Assembly (NCBI GenBank): GCA_902546975.1
Contig: CACCLU010000002.1
Coordinates: 186,001 to 250,000, forward strand
Direction of reading: 5' to 3'
From: an uncultured Alphaproteobacteria bacterium
GTDB lineage: Bacteria > Pseudomonadota > Alphaproteobacteria > HIMB59
Length of the DNA stretch: 64,000 nucleotides
The translations under genes and the position numbers were made by a program. How positions within the stretch are numbered: the first letter of the stretch is position 1; each line of letters begins with the position of its first letter. Positions 18,510 through 27,206 of this stretch are shown one piece after another. Below the pieces are notes generated by a model, which searched no databases, was not told where the DNA came from, and saw only the letters and a list, made by a program, of their open reading frames with translations.

Positions 18510-19985
18510 TTAGTCTTGATTTTTCACGAAATGTTTATCAACTATTTCTTTCCAGGAATTAAATGAATTTCTTATAGTATCATCGTTGTTAGGAGTAATT
18601 TTAGAGTTTTTCACCTTAAAATCCTTTAAATCACTTGTATTTTTTAAATTATGATAATATTGCATTCCAAAAAGTAACGCACCATAAGATGACATATCCT
18701 CCATTTCAGGAATATTTAACTCAATTTCTAAAAGGTTACTAATAAGTTGAAGGAAAAACTTATTTTTAACCATACCTCCATCAACAGATAAGTTTTTTAA
18801 ATTAAGATTTCTTGATTTTTTCATAAACTCTAAATACACAACCATTTGATAAGCAACAGACTCTAGTCCAGCTCTGACTAAATGATTGGTATTTGTAGAC
18901 GCACTTATTCCAAAGAATGCAGCCCTAGCGTCGGATACCCAAAATGGAGGACCTAGCCCTGAAAAGGCAGGTATTAAATAGACACCATTATTATCTTTTA
19001 CTTTTTTTGATAAAACTTCACTATCTTCAGCCTTATTAATTAATTTTAAATTGTTTTTGAGCCATGAAATTGTTCCTCCAGCAAATGAATTTAGGCATTC
19101 TAATGCGTAGATATTCCCTTTATCATTTGTGAAAGCCAGGGAGGTAAGTGAATTTTTATCGATAATCATTTCATTACCAATATTTGTTTGAATGTTAAAA
19201 CCAGTTCCCGTTGTGATTTTAGTATCACCTTTATCAAAACAAAAATTTGCAAAAAATGAAGCTTGAGCATCACCAGCAACTCCAATTATAGGTATTGACT
19301 TTTCAAATGCTTTATTAAAATTACTCTCTCCAAAAATATTTGAACTATTGAGTATTTTTGGAAAATTCAGATTATTGCCATCAAAAATATTTAATAAATT
19401 TTGATCCCAAGAATTTTCTAAACAATTAAATAATAAAGTTCTTGATGCATTTGTAGCATCAGTCACATAAGAATTTAGGTTTGTAAGTCTATAAATGAGA
19501 TATGTTTCGATCGTTCCAAATAAGATATCTCCATTGTCGATTTTCGATTTAACTTCTGATTTGTTCTCATAAACCCATTTTAATTTACTGCCAGAAAAAA
19601 AAGTATTTGGTTTAAGGCCAGTTTTATCAACAATTTCTTTATTTTTTGATTTATCGTTTAGAATATCTTCACAAATTTTTTGACCTCTAGTGCACTGCCA
19701 AACAACTGCATTATGAATTGGCATTCCATCTTTTTTATTAAAAAGTGTAAATGTTTCTCTTTGGTTAGTAAGACTTATGAATTTAGGATTTGAGATAATT
19801 TCTGATGCTATTTTAACTAAATCTAATAAGTTTTGATAAATTTCCTCTAAATCGTGTTCAATATAACCCTCATCTGTGATTATTTGCCGGTGTTCCTTTT
19901 GAAATCTTTTTACGATCTCTAATTTTTCGTTAAAAACAATAACTGTCGTAGATGACGTACTTGAGTCAATAGTTATATAACTCAT
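18510..19985 (-). CDS. FGGY kinase, glycerol-kinase-like; possibly apulose kinase
   Basis: FGGY kinase of 491 residues with the glycerol kinase layout: NQRET (74-78), VVWQCTR (94-100), GVAGDAQASFF with catalytic Asp239, and GTGFN. The Tyr that contacts glycerol in E. coli GlpK is replaced by Phe here (TFFSGSKLKW, about residue 129), which hints at another substrate. Its start overlaps the stop of the transketolase C-half by 4 nt. With the transketolase halves and the isomerase upstream, it matches the kinase of the D-apiose transketolase pathway (apulose kinase). Glycerol, dihydroxyacetone or erythritol remain possible. Confidence 0.75.
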   Translation of the reverse strand: MSYITIDSSTSSTTVIVFNEKLEIVKRFQKEHRQIITDEGYIEHDLEEIYQNLLDLVKIASEIISNPKFISLTNQRETFTLFNKKDGMPIHNAVVWQCTRGQKICEDILNDKSKNKEIVDKTGLKPNTFFSGSKLKWVYENKSEVKSKIDNGDILFGTIETYLIYRLTNLNSYVTDATNASRTLLFNCLENSWDQNLLNIFDGNNLNFPKILNSSNIFGESNFNKAFEKSIPIIGVAGDAQASFFANFCFDKGDTKITTGTGFNIQTNIGNEMIIDKNSLTSLAFTNDKGNIYALECLNSFAGGTISWLKNNLKLINKAEDSEVLSKKVKDNNGVYLIPAFSGLGPPFWVSDARAAFFGISASTNTNHLVRAGLESVAYQMVVYLEFMKKSRNLNLKNLSVDGGMVKNKFFLQLISNLLEIELNIPEMEDMSSYGALLFGMQYYHNLKNTSDLKDFKVKNSKITPNNDDTIRNSFNSWKEIVDKHFVKNQD

Positions 19986-20923
19986 TTGTTAAGTAAGTCT
20001 TTTGATATTTCAGCTATTTTTTCCGGACTCATATTATAGTGATCTAATACATCAGCTTGAGATCCATTAATCATATATTCGTCAGGTATGCCAAGTATTT
20101 TGAGTTTTACATTTATATTATTTTGAGCAATCAGGTTCGCACAACATTCACCAAGTCCTCCAAATGTACTGTGTTCTTCGACTGTTAAGATTACTTTGGA
20201 GTTTTTAGAAAATTCAATAAATGTTTTTTTATCAAAGGGCTTTATTGTATGCATGCTGATAATTGAACAATGAATATTACTTTCTTTTAAAATTTCACTA
20301 GCTAAATATGCTCGTTGTAATGTTTCACCAGTTGCTACAATTGTTAAATCCTCTCCTTTTTTTACCACAATAGATTTTCCAATTTTAAATTCTGTACCTG
20401 GAGGATGAATATCCATCATTGGTTTTTTCCCATACCTAATGTAAAGGGGATGATCATATGAAATAGATTGTTTGATAGCTTGTGATGCTTCAAAGTTATC
20501 CGCAGGTGCAACTATTGTCATATTATTAATTGCTCTCAATGTAGCAAAATCATGTATCGAGTGATGCGTTGATCCTAGCTGACCATAACTAATGCCTGCA
20601 CTAATTCCTATCAACGAGACATTGCGATCAGAATAAGCAACATCATTCTTAATCTGTTCTAAAGATCTTGCAGTTAAAAAACTTGCAGGAGAGACACCAA
20701 ATACAATCTTTCCTCCTGCAGCTAAGCCTGATGAAACCCCGACTAAATTCTGTTCTGCGATACCTACTTCTATAATTTGATCAGGTAATTCTTTACCGAA
20801 CGGAACTAATTTACCCGAACCTCTTGAGTCACTCGTTACAACAATAATATCTTTATTTTTTTTTGCCTCAGATAGTAATGTCTCAGAAAAGATTTCTAGA
20901 TTAGGTTTACCAATTTTATTCAT
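19982..20923 (-). CDS. Transketolase C-terminal half (split subunit B)
   Basis: A 313-residue protein with the pyrimidine-binding and C-terminal domains of transketolase. The catalytic Glu57 for ThDP activation is in GIAEQN, with GVSPASFLTARSLEQI and STHHSIHDFATLR following. It overlaps the N-half gene by 8 nt and the FGGY kinase by 4 nt, so all three are coupled. Split transketolases work as alpha2beta2 enzymes. In the D-apiose pathway such a pair (AptA/AptB) moves a two-carbon unit from apulose 4-phosphate to glyceraldehyde 3-phosphate. An ordinary pentose phosphate role is the main alternative. Confidence 0.85.
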   Translation of the reverse strand: MNKIGKPNLEIFSETLLSEAKKNKDIIVVTSDSRGSGKLVPFGKELPDQIIEVGIAEQNLVGVSSGLAAGGKIVFGVSPASFLTARSLEQIKNDVAYSDRNVSLIGISAGISYGQLGSTHHSIHDFATLRAINNMTIVAPADNFEASQAIKQSISYDHPLYIRYGKKPMMDIHPPGTEFKIGKSIVVKKGEDLTIVATGETLQRAYLASEILKESNIHCSIISMHTIKPFDKKTFIEFSKNSKVILTVEEHSTFGGLGECCANLIAQNNINVKLKILGIPDEYMINGSQADVLDHYNMSPEKIAEISKDLLNK

Positions 20924-21743
20924 ATGACTTTAGTTTCTCATTTAGCTCTGAGATTGCCCTCCTATATTCATCCTCGCTTGGCACTTTATGGTGCCAATTG
21001 ATTTGATTTTCTATAAAACTTACACCGGACCCTTTAGTAGTTTTTGCAATTATGACAGTAGGCTTATTTTTTTGAATGGGTATTTCTTTAAAAACATCTA
21101 ATAATTCAGAAATATTATTTCCATTTGTTGAAATAGTTTCAAAACCAAAAGCTTCGAATTTTTTATCAATCGGCTCTATTGGGTTAACTTCTTCTGTATT
21201 TCCTGTAATTTGCAAATCATTCCTATCAATAATTACGATTAAATTATCCAAATGATATTTAGAAGCAGTAGTACAAGCTTCCCACACCGAACCCTCTGAT
21301 AGCTCTCCATCGCCCAATAAAGAAAAAACCTTATTTGTTTTTTGATCTATTTTTTTAGATAGCGCTAAACCTACAGCAACTGAAAGGCCATGTCCTAAAG
21401 CGCCGGTGTTATGCTCAATTCCCAAAATTTTTCTAGTTGGGTGTCCAATAAAATGAGAGTTAAAATGATTGAGTTTTTCAAGATCTTTTCTTGAAAAAAA
21501 ACCTTGATCACAAAGAACGGTGTAAAGAGCCTCAACTGAATGACCTTTACTATGGATATAATGGTTTCGGTCTTTTTCGTTAAAGTTTTTAGGATTTATA
21601 TCTAAGACCTTATTATATAAGACATTCAGAATGTCGATACATGATAAACTTCCACCAGTGTGACCAGCGCCAGATTTATAAATAATATCTAATATGGTCT
21701 TCCTGTATTCTAAAGATTTTATTTTAAGTTGATTTAAGTCCAT
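20916..21743 (-). CDS. Transketolase N-terminal half (split subunit A)
   Basis: A 275-residue ThDP-binding half of a split transketolase. Diagnostic pieces are GAGHTGGSLS with His28, SKGHS with His68, GALGHGLS with His118, and the ThDP/metal motif GDGELSEGSVWEA (144-156) closed by IIDRNDLQ (Asn175). It starts 23 nt after the isomerase and overlaps the C-half by 8 nt. The paired halves in a sugar operon, rather than as a lone housekeeping gene, suggest a dedicated catabolic role, perhaps apulose 4-phosphate cleavage. Confidence 0.85.
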   Translation of the reverse strand: MDLNQLKIKSLEYRKTILDIIYKSGAGHTGGSLSCIDILNVLYNKVLDINPKNFNEKDRNHYIHSKGHSVEALYTVLCDQGFFSRKDLEKLNHFNSHFIGHPTRKILGIEHNTGALGHGLSVAVGLALSKKIDQKTNKVFSLLGDGELSEGSVWEACTTASKYHLDNLIVIIDRNDLQITGNTEEVNPIEPIDKKFEAFGFETISTNGNNISELLDVFKEIPIQKNKPTVIIAKTTKGSGVSFIENQINWHHKVPSEDEYRRAISELNEKLKSYE

Positions 21744-21766
21744 TATTTATTGAATAGTAAATAGTT

Positions 21767-22756
21767 TTAGTCTTGGGATAAATGTTTATATAAAGCTTTT
21801 TGAGCAATTTTTAAAGCAGCCATAGCATCATGATTTGCTTGAGCTTTTGTTAATGCTTCAATGTCTAAATCATCCAGGGCTTTATCAACAGCTTTTAAAA
21901 AATCTATAGCCATATTTGCCATTACCACACTATCTTCTCTAAATGGAAACTGATCCAGTTGCCAAACACCCTCCCAATTATTTTTTCTTAGAACATAAAA
22001 AAATTCAAAAAGCTCTATGGGGTGAAGACTACCAGCTAAAAGATCATCGTCCCATGATCTAAAGTTATCATTAACATCCATTCCAAATAGCCTACCATAA
22101 TCAATAGCTAATTGGGCCGAGTCAGCAGCTGACTCTCCACCATAAATAGCATGACCAAAATCAAGAAGAAGTCCGATATTAGGAAGACCTATTTTTTCAA
22201 TACCAAGAATAGTTCTTGAAACAGAGTCATAGCTCATTTTTACCCTTGGCTCTCTTGGTTTATATTCTATTACAAAATTTAAATCAGTATTTTCACTTGC
22301 TAAATTTCCCACACCATCCATCGAATTTTTCCATAACGATTTATGATCAACTTGAAACGGATAGTCCCAACCATCTTGTCCAGGCCAAAGCTTAACATAT
22401 TTGGCATTAAAAAATCTCACAGCCTCGCAAGCTTGAGTAATTAGTTCATGCGCTCTTTTTCTAATACCCGGATCAGGATTTGTGAACGCTCCCTTTGAGA
22501 ATTCTCTTGTATAAATTTCAGGAGTTATACCAATCACTTTTAAATTAGCTTTATCAAGAGCATCTTTTATTTGCTCATTTGAGTAACTGCCTCCAAAGTA
22601 TGGAAAATTAAGATCTACGTATGAAAGGTCTTTTACTTGTCCAGCAAGTTCTATGGCGTCAAGTACACTTCTTGGTTCGCCATAACCATCTGTTGCATAT
22701 CTATCAAGATAGGTGGCAAAATGCCAAATACCTGCGCCAAACTCTTGTTTTTTCAT
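21767..22756 (-). CDS. Sugar isomerase, xylose isomerase-like TIM barrel
   Basis: A 329-residue protein of the xylose isomerase-like TIM-barrel superfamily. Candidate metal ligands are Glu164 ([10 protein letters not shown]), Asp199 (LLLDFGHA), Asp227 (GMDVND) and Asp268 (WQLDQFP). It looks closest to the L-rhamnose isomerase/D-apiose isomerase kind of enzyme rather than classical XylA. It is the first gene of the leftward operon before the split transketolase and FGGY kinase and faces the second CUT2 importer. That set is what a D-apiose to apulose route would need. The substrate assignment is inference. Confidence 0.7.
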   Translation of the reverse strand: MKKQEFGAGIWHFATYLDRYATDGYGEPRSVLDAIELAGQVKDLSYVDLNFPYFGGSYSNEQIKDALDKANLKVIGITPEIYTREFSKGAFTNPDPGIRKRAHELITQACEAVRFFNAKYVKLWPGQDGWDYPFQVDHKSLWKNSMDGVGNLASENTDLNFVIEYKPREPRVKMSYDSVSRTILGIEKIGLPNIGLLLDFGHAIYGGESAADSAQLAIDYGRLFGMDVNDNFRSWDDDLLAGSLHPIELFEFFYVLRKNNWEGVWQLDQFPFREDSVVMANMAIDFLKAVDKALDDLDIEALTKAQANHDAMAALKIAQKALYKHLSQD

Positions 22757-22814
22757 GAATACATTTTCTATTATTTAAATTATTTTAGCTATCAATAATT
22801 TTAATTAACTCATC

Positions 22815-22829
22815 GTTCAAGAATTGAAC
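22815..22829. promoter_or_regulatory. Inverted repeat in divergent sugar-operon promoter
   Basis: GTTCAA-GAA-TTGAAC is a perfect 6-bp inverted repeat with a 3-bp spacer, in the 191-bp region between the isomerase operon and the divergent binding-protein gene. It is a candidate operator for a dimeric regulator controlling both directions. No regulator gene lies next to it. Confidence 0.45.
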
Positions 22830-22850
22830 AGTTGAGATGATATTTTTGTC

Positions 22851-22867
22851 GCAAATGTCTTATTTGC
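22851..22867. promoter_or_regulatory. Second inverted repeat in divergent sugar-operon promoter
   Basis: GCAAAT (22851-22856) and ATTTGC (22862-22867) form a 6-bp inverted repeat with a 5-bp spacer, 81 bp before the ATG of the binding protein. It may be a second operator for the divergent operons, or chance in AT-rich DNA. Confidence 0.35.
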
Positions 22868-22947
22868 ATGATTTTTTTCAACATTTATTTGGAATTGATC
22901 GCAAAAATTGACTAATATGCATTCGTTTATAAACATAGGAGGAATTT

Positions 22948-23850
22948 ATGAAAAAAATAATTCTTACAATTCTTGTATCATTCCTATCTCTTTCTGCTTT
23001 TGCTGAGAGATTTGTAATGGTTACACACGGTGAGGGTAAAGACCCTTTCTGGCCTGTTGTGCAAAAAGGTGGTGAAGATGCTGCTAGACACGTAGGTGCA
23101 GATTTTGAATACATTTTCAATCCATCTGGAGACCTAGGTGACATGGCTAAGTCAATTGCAGCTGCCGCTGCTACTCAGCCTGATGGTATGGTAGTTTCAC
23201 TTCCTGATCCAGAAGCTTTAGGTCAAGCAATCAAAGATGCTGTTGCTGCTGGTATTCCAGTTATTACTATGAACTCAGGTTTAGAGTCTTCAGCTTCTCT
23301 TGGTGCATTAATGCACGTTGGTCAGCCTGAATTTCTTGCTGGTCAAAAAGCTGGTGAAAGAGCCAAAGCAGAAGGTGCAACGAAAGCACTTTGCATGATT
23401 CAGGAAGCTTACAACACTGCTCTTACAGATAGATGTGGCGGTTACGCAGAAGCTCTACCAACAACTAACGTAGACACTTCTAATGACCCTGCTTCAATCC
23501 CAACAAGAGCTGCTGCTGGTTTACAAGCAAACCCTGACGTCGATGCTGTATTATCAGTTGGACCACACGTTTGTTCAGGTGTTCAAAAAGCTATTGATGA
23601 TTTAGGTATGTCAGTACATCACTCTTGTTTTGACTTAAGTCCAGAAGTTATGGATTTAATTGCTTCAGGAAAAGTTGCATACACAATCGATCAACAACAA
23701 CGTCTACAAGGTTATATGCCTATCGTAGTTCTTCACCTATACAACAACGGTGCTGGACTATTACCAGGTGCTAATATTCCTTCAGGACCTGGATTTGTTG
23801 ACAAGTCAAACGCATCATCAGTTTCTGCATTAGCAGGTATTGATAGATAA
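22948..23850 (+). CDS. Sugar ABC transporter periplasmic binding protein (second CUT2 system)
   Basis: Secreted type-I periplasmic binding protein, 300 residues, preceded by a strong Shine-Dalgarno (AGGAGG). The signal peptide ends near FAERF. The body has the RbsB-like pattern HGEGKDPFWPVVQKGGEDAA, QPDGMVVSLPDPEAL and GIPVITMNSG. Codon use is visibly less A+T-rich than in neighbours (many GCT, GGT and TCT codons), as expected for a highly expressed protein. It is followed by a strong hairpin and then its permease and ATPase genes. The ligand is probably the sugar used by the divergent isomerase/transketolase/kinase operon, perhaps D-apiose. Confidence 0.88.
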   Translation: MKKIILTILVSFLSLSAFAERFVMVTHGEGKDPFWPVVQKGGEDAARHVGADFEYIFNPSGDLGDMAKSIAAAAATQPDGMVVSLPDPEALGQAIKDAVAAGIPVITMNSGLESSASLGALMHVGQPEFLAGQKAGERAKAEGATKALCMIQEAYNTALTDRCGGYAEALPTTNVDTSNDPASIPTRAAAGLQANPDVDAVLSVGPHVCSGVQKAIDDLGMSVHHSCFDLSPEVMDLIASGKVAYTIDQQQRLQGYMPIVVLHLYNNGAGLLPGANIPSGPGFVDKSNASSVSALAGIDR

Positions 23851-23864
23851 TTTTATTTAATCTT

Positions 23865-23890
23865 AAAGTGGGCAATTTATTGCCCACTTT
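23865..23890 (+). terminator. Intercistronic hairpin after binding-protein gene
   Basis: AAAGTGGGCAA (23865-23875) pairs perfectly with TTGCCCACTTT (23880-23890) around a 4-nt loop and runs into further T residues. It has the form of an intrinsic terminator, lying 14 bp after the binding-protein stop and before the permease gene. Partial read-through would make more binding protein than permease. The geometry equals that of the hairpins at 17357-17382 and 32922-32947. Confidence 0.85.
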
Positions 23891-23927
23891 TTTATAAACT
23901 ACAGAGAGTATTTATTTACATTGAATC

Positions 23928-25511
23928 ATGTCAGCTACAACTCAAAGACAAGAGTCAGATAGACATCAAAAAAAGACATGGTTTACAGCATTAATATCTA
24001 GACCAGAAGTCGGTCCAATAGGAGTGATGCTCCTTTTATTTGGTATGTTGGGCTACTTTTCAATTCCAGCTGGGGAGATGTCATGGAACCCCTTTACTGG
24101 TGAGGGTTTTAATGCTCTTGGTATTCGAAATTTTTTAAGAGTTATTTCTCAATTAGGTATAATCGCAATAGGAGCAGGTTTATTAATAATCGCTGGAGAA
24201 TTTGATCTTTCAATCGGATCAATGATTGGTTTCGCTGGTGCCTGCATGGCAATGATTTTAAGATGGGGTTTTTCAGTCATCATACCCTACATATCTTTTG
24301 AGGGTGGTTTTCATATTGAATTTTACACGTTATTTCACATCTCTGATGTCTCTCCAATTTTAGCTATCTTTATAACTTTATGTTTCACTTTATTTTTTGG
24401 TTGGTTACAAGGAACTATTGTTGTTAAGTCTGGTTTGCCATCATTTATTGTTACACTTGGGGGTTTATTTTTTCTCAGAGGATTAACAGAGGTTTCTCTG
24501 AGATCATTTAATCATAGACCAGATCAGACAAAAGGGGCGACTACTGTCACAGAGATTCCAGATATAAAAAATATTGTAAATGTCCCTGGCCATGGAGAAA
24601 TGGTAAGAGAAAAAGCAAAAGCTTTACCGGAAGCTGATCTTGTAGCTATAGCTAAAGATATACCAGCTGATACAGTTGCAACAATTACAGATAGATTAGA
24701 ATACACTTACCAAAGAGTAGCTGAAGCCAAGACACAAATTTTGCTTGATAAAGGAACTAAACCTTTACAAGAGGCTTTAGCAAACGCTCAGCAAAGTGGA
24801 AATGATTATATGGTTGGCATGATTCAAGAAAAAATTGCTAACTTTCAAATCGATCCAGTAGTACCAAAAACAGTTACTGATGTTGATATAGCAAGAGTTT
24901 ACATTGACTCTCTTATTACTGCGCGCCCCGTTGCAAATTTTTTTGGTGGAGATATTTTAGAACCTGTTTTTGATTGGCTTTATTACCCGGTTGACTGGAA
25001 CACTAATAATTTTGGAAATCAGTTTGCCTCTGGTTTATATTCCTGCGTTATGATTTGGCTAATATTAGCGATTATTTGTTACATTGTACTGAGCAAAACT
25101 CAAGCAGGTAACTGGATTTACTCAACTGGTGGAAATCTGAGTGCAGCCAAGGCAAATGGTGTACCTACAGATAAGGTTAAAGTATCTTTATTTATGTTTT
25201 CTGCTTTTTGTGCAACAATTTTTGCAACCGCTCAAGTTTTTGAAGTTAATACAGCAGACGCGGCTAAAGGTAATTTAAAAGAATTAGAGGCGATTGCTGC
25301 AGCTGTGATTGGTGGCGTTGTTTTAACAGGAGGTTTTGGCACCATACTCGGTATTGTTGTCGGTGCATTTATATTTGGTGTTGCTAAAGAAGCATTCTTT
25401 TATATTCCAGGCATAGACGGATCATTTTATAGAGTATTCTTAGGGTTAGTAATCATAGCTTCTGCTTTGACTAACGAAAATATTAGAAAACGAATTATGG
25501 GTAGTATTTAG
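23928..25511 (+). CDS. Sugar ABC transporter permease with large soluble insertion
   Basis: RbsC-family permease, 527 residues against about 320-360 usually. Membrane segments and the motifs IIAGEFDLSIGSMIG (87-101), SGLPSFIVTLGG (168-179) and AAAVIGGVVLTGGFGTILG (457-475) mark the normal core. Between them, roughly residues 195-335, lies a hydrophilic, helix-prone insertion rich in Ala, Lys, Glu and Asp, probably in a loop. The reading frame is continuous, so this is not an assembly artefact of two genes. It is followed after 2 nt by its ATPase. Function is sugar translocation; the role of the insertion is unknown. Confidence 0.88.
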   Translation: MSATTQRQESDRHQKKTWFTALISRPEVGPIGVMLLLFGMLGYFSIPAGEMSWNPFTGEGFNALGIRNFLRVISQLGIIAIGAGLLIIAGEFDLSIGSMIGFAGACMAMILRWGFSVIIPYISFEGGFHIEFYTLFHISDVSPILAIFITLCFTLFFGWLQGTIVVKSGLPSFIVTLGGLFFLRGLTEVSLRSFNHRPDQTKGATTVTEIPDIKNIVNVPGHGEMVREKAKALPEADLVAIAKDIPADTVATITDRLEYTYQRVAEAKTQILLDKGTKPLQEALANAQQSGNDYMVGMIQEKIANFQIDPVVPKTVTDVDIARVYIDSLITARPVANFFGGDILEPVFDWLYYPVDWNTNNFGNQFASGLYSCVMIWLILAIICYIVLSKTQAGNWIYSTGGNLSAAKANGVPTDKVKVSLFMFSAFCATIFATAQVFEVNTADAAKGNLKELEAIAAAVIGGVVLTGGFGTILGIVVGAFIFGVAKEAFFYIPGIDGSFYRVFLGLVIIASALTNENIRKRIMGSI

Positions 25512-25513
25512 TT

Positions 25514-26302
25514 ATGGAAAACAATAATTCACCATTTATAGAAATTACAGATCTTGTAAAAAAGTTTGGAACATTTACAGCTTTAAATGGTGTCTCTTTA
25601 AATGTCCTACCAGGAGAAGTTCACGCATTACTAGGTGATAACGGTGCTGGAAAGTCCACTCTCATTAAAGTCTTATCAGGAGTTCACCAGCCAACTTCTG
25701 GAATTATTAAAGTTGGAGGAAGTGAAGTAAAATTTAGCTCTCCAAGAGAGGCTACTAGTGCAGGTATTGGAACTGTCTATCAAGATCTGGCACTTAATGC
25801 CTTGACCTCTGTTACACGAAATTTCTTCTTGGGAAATGAATTAAAAAAAGGACCTGGCCCTTTTGGAATATTAGATTTTAAAAAAATGGATGAAATTACG
25901 ATTACTGAAATGGGAAAAATTGGCATAAATATCTCAGATCCTACTCAGCCAGTTGGAACTATGTCAGGTGGTCAAAGACAGACACTTGCTATTGCAAGAG
26001 CTATATACTTTGGTGCTAAAATTTTAATTTTGGATGAACCTACATCTGCACTTGGGCAAAAACAACAAATGGAAGTTTTAAAAACTATTAAAAAAGTCCA
26101 ACAATTAGGGAATATAGCTATTATTTTGATTACTCACAATGAAATCCACGCAAGACTTATTGCTGATCGATTTACATTCTTAAGCTTAGGTGAAGTAATA
26201 GGATCTGGAAAGTCATCAGAATTAGGTGGAGATGATGTTAAGCGTTTAATGGCTGGCGGTGCTCAAATAGGTGATTTGGCCAAAGAGCTTGAAGCTGTAT
26301 AA
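25514..26302 (+). CDS. Sugar ABC transporter ATP-binding protein (second CUT2 system)
   Basis: Single-domain ABC ATPase of 262 residues with Walker A GDNGAGKST (41-49), signature MSGGQRQ and Walker B ILILDEPTSALG. As in FrcA, the ATPase is half-size and would act as a homodimer. It completes a binding protein-permease-ATPase operon on the plus strand and ends convergently with the HpcH/HpaI aldolase gene. Substrate is that of the operon's binding protein, possibly the sugar handled by the divergent isomerase operon. Confidence 0.92.
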   Translation: MENNNSPFIEITDLVKKFGTFTALNGVSLNVLPGEVHALLGDNGAGKSTLIKVLSGVHQPTSGIIKVGGSEVKFSSPREATSAGIGTVYQDLALNALTSVTRNFFLGNELKKGPGPFGILDFKKMDEITITEMGKIGINISDPTQPVGTMSGGQRQTLAIARAIYFGAKILILDEPTSALGQKQQMEVLKTIKKVQQLGNIAIILITHNEIHARLIADRFTFLSLGEVIGSGKSSELGGDDVKRLMAGGAQIGDLAKELEAV

Positions 26303-26310
26303 TATTTTTA

Positions 26311-27132
26311 CTAGTAAGAGCTAGGATTATTATCTTTATCAGACTCATCGTAGTTTTGATTAGTAAGCTCTTTGAATTTTCTCACATGAGTGGCTGCTGC
26401 TCCAGATAACAACCTTACATCATTTGTAATTGTCACAAGATCAAAACCCCATTCAGATGCCTCGGCAGCATACTCTGGAGTCCCACAATGAAGACATGCA
26501 ACTTTTCCATGTTTATGAGCAATATCTAAAATTTTCTTTTTAGACTCAATCATCTCAGGTTCTGTTCGATCAAACCCAGGTGTTAACTTTCCTTGGTTCA
26601 GCCCTATTGTTAAATCTGCTGTCCCGATATAAAGGCCATCAAGACCAGGTGTGGATGCTATATCGTCAAGATTATCAAATGCTTCTTGAGTTTCTATCAT
26701 GGCAAGACAAAAAGTCCCCTCATTTGACTCATAAAAATAATTTGAACTAACGGAAAAGTTAGCTCTCGTCGGGCCAAAACTTCTAATACCTATAGGTGGA
26801 TATTTACAATCTTGAACAAGTTTTTGCGCTTGCTCTTTATTATTAATCATTGGGCAAATGATACCCAAAGCACCTGCATCCATAACTTTCGATATTACTG
26901 CGTGATCTAATCCTGAAACTCTACAGATTGGAGTGACACCACTATTTCTAATACTTTGCAACATTTTAAATAAATCACTAAAGCCAATCATCCCATGTTG
27001 ATAGTCAATGGTAAGGGCGTCATAACCTTGCTCAGACATAATTTCAGCAGTAAAAGTATTAGGTATTGATAAAAAGCTATTAACAACCACTTCCTTTTTT
27101 TGCCATTTAGCTTTTACTTTGTTTTCAATCAT
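26311..27132 (-). CDS. HpcH/HpaI-family aldolase
   Basis: Class II pyruvate aldolase of the HpcH/HpaI family, 273 residues. Signs are ALTIDYQHGMIGF with the family Asp-His pair, PICRVSG (Arg for the pyruvate carboxylate), GIICPMINNKEQA, AMIETQEAFDNL with the metal Glu, and GLYIGTADLTIG with the metal Asp. Such enzymes split 2-keto-3-deoxy sugar acids, hydroxy-ketopimelate or related compounds into pyruvate and an aldehyde. It sits between the second importer and the inositol block on the minus strand, 74 nt after iolG-like gene. It could act on a sugar acid; the substrate is not resolved. Confidence 0.85.
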   Translation of the reverse strand: MIENKVKAKWQKKEVVVNSFLSIPNTFTAEIMSEQGYDALTIDYQHGMIGFSDLFKMLQSIRNSGVTPICRVSGLDHAVISKVMDAGALGIICPMINNKEQAQKLVQDCKYPPIGIRSFGPTRANFSVSSNYFYESNEGTFCLAMIETQEAFDNLDDIASTPGLDGLYIGTADLTIGLNQGKLTPGFDRTEPEMIESKKKILDIAHKHGKVACLHCGTPEYAAEASEWGFDLVTITNDVRLLSGAAATHVRKFKELTNQNYDESDKDNNPSSY

Positions 27133-27182
27133 TGAGTGTTAGATATCAAATTATTTAAAAATATAATTATAACAATTATTTA

Positions 27183-27196
27183 TTATTCATGAATAA
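27183..27196. promoter_or_regulatory. 14-bp palindrome upstream of aldolase gene
   Basis: TTATTCATGAATAA is a perfect palindrome 51 bp upstream of the aldolase ATG and just after the iolG-like stop. Its half-site TATTCA is the same as in the three 17-bp palindromes at 28254, 31771 and 36564, but the 3-bp spacer is missing, so it may be read by a different factor. Confidence 0.35.
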
Positions 27197-27206
27197 ATGC
27201 ATATAT

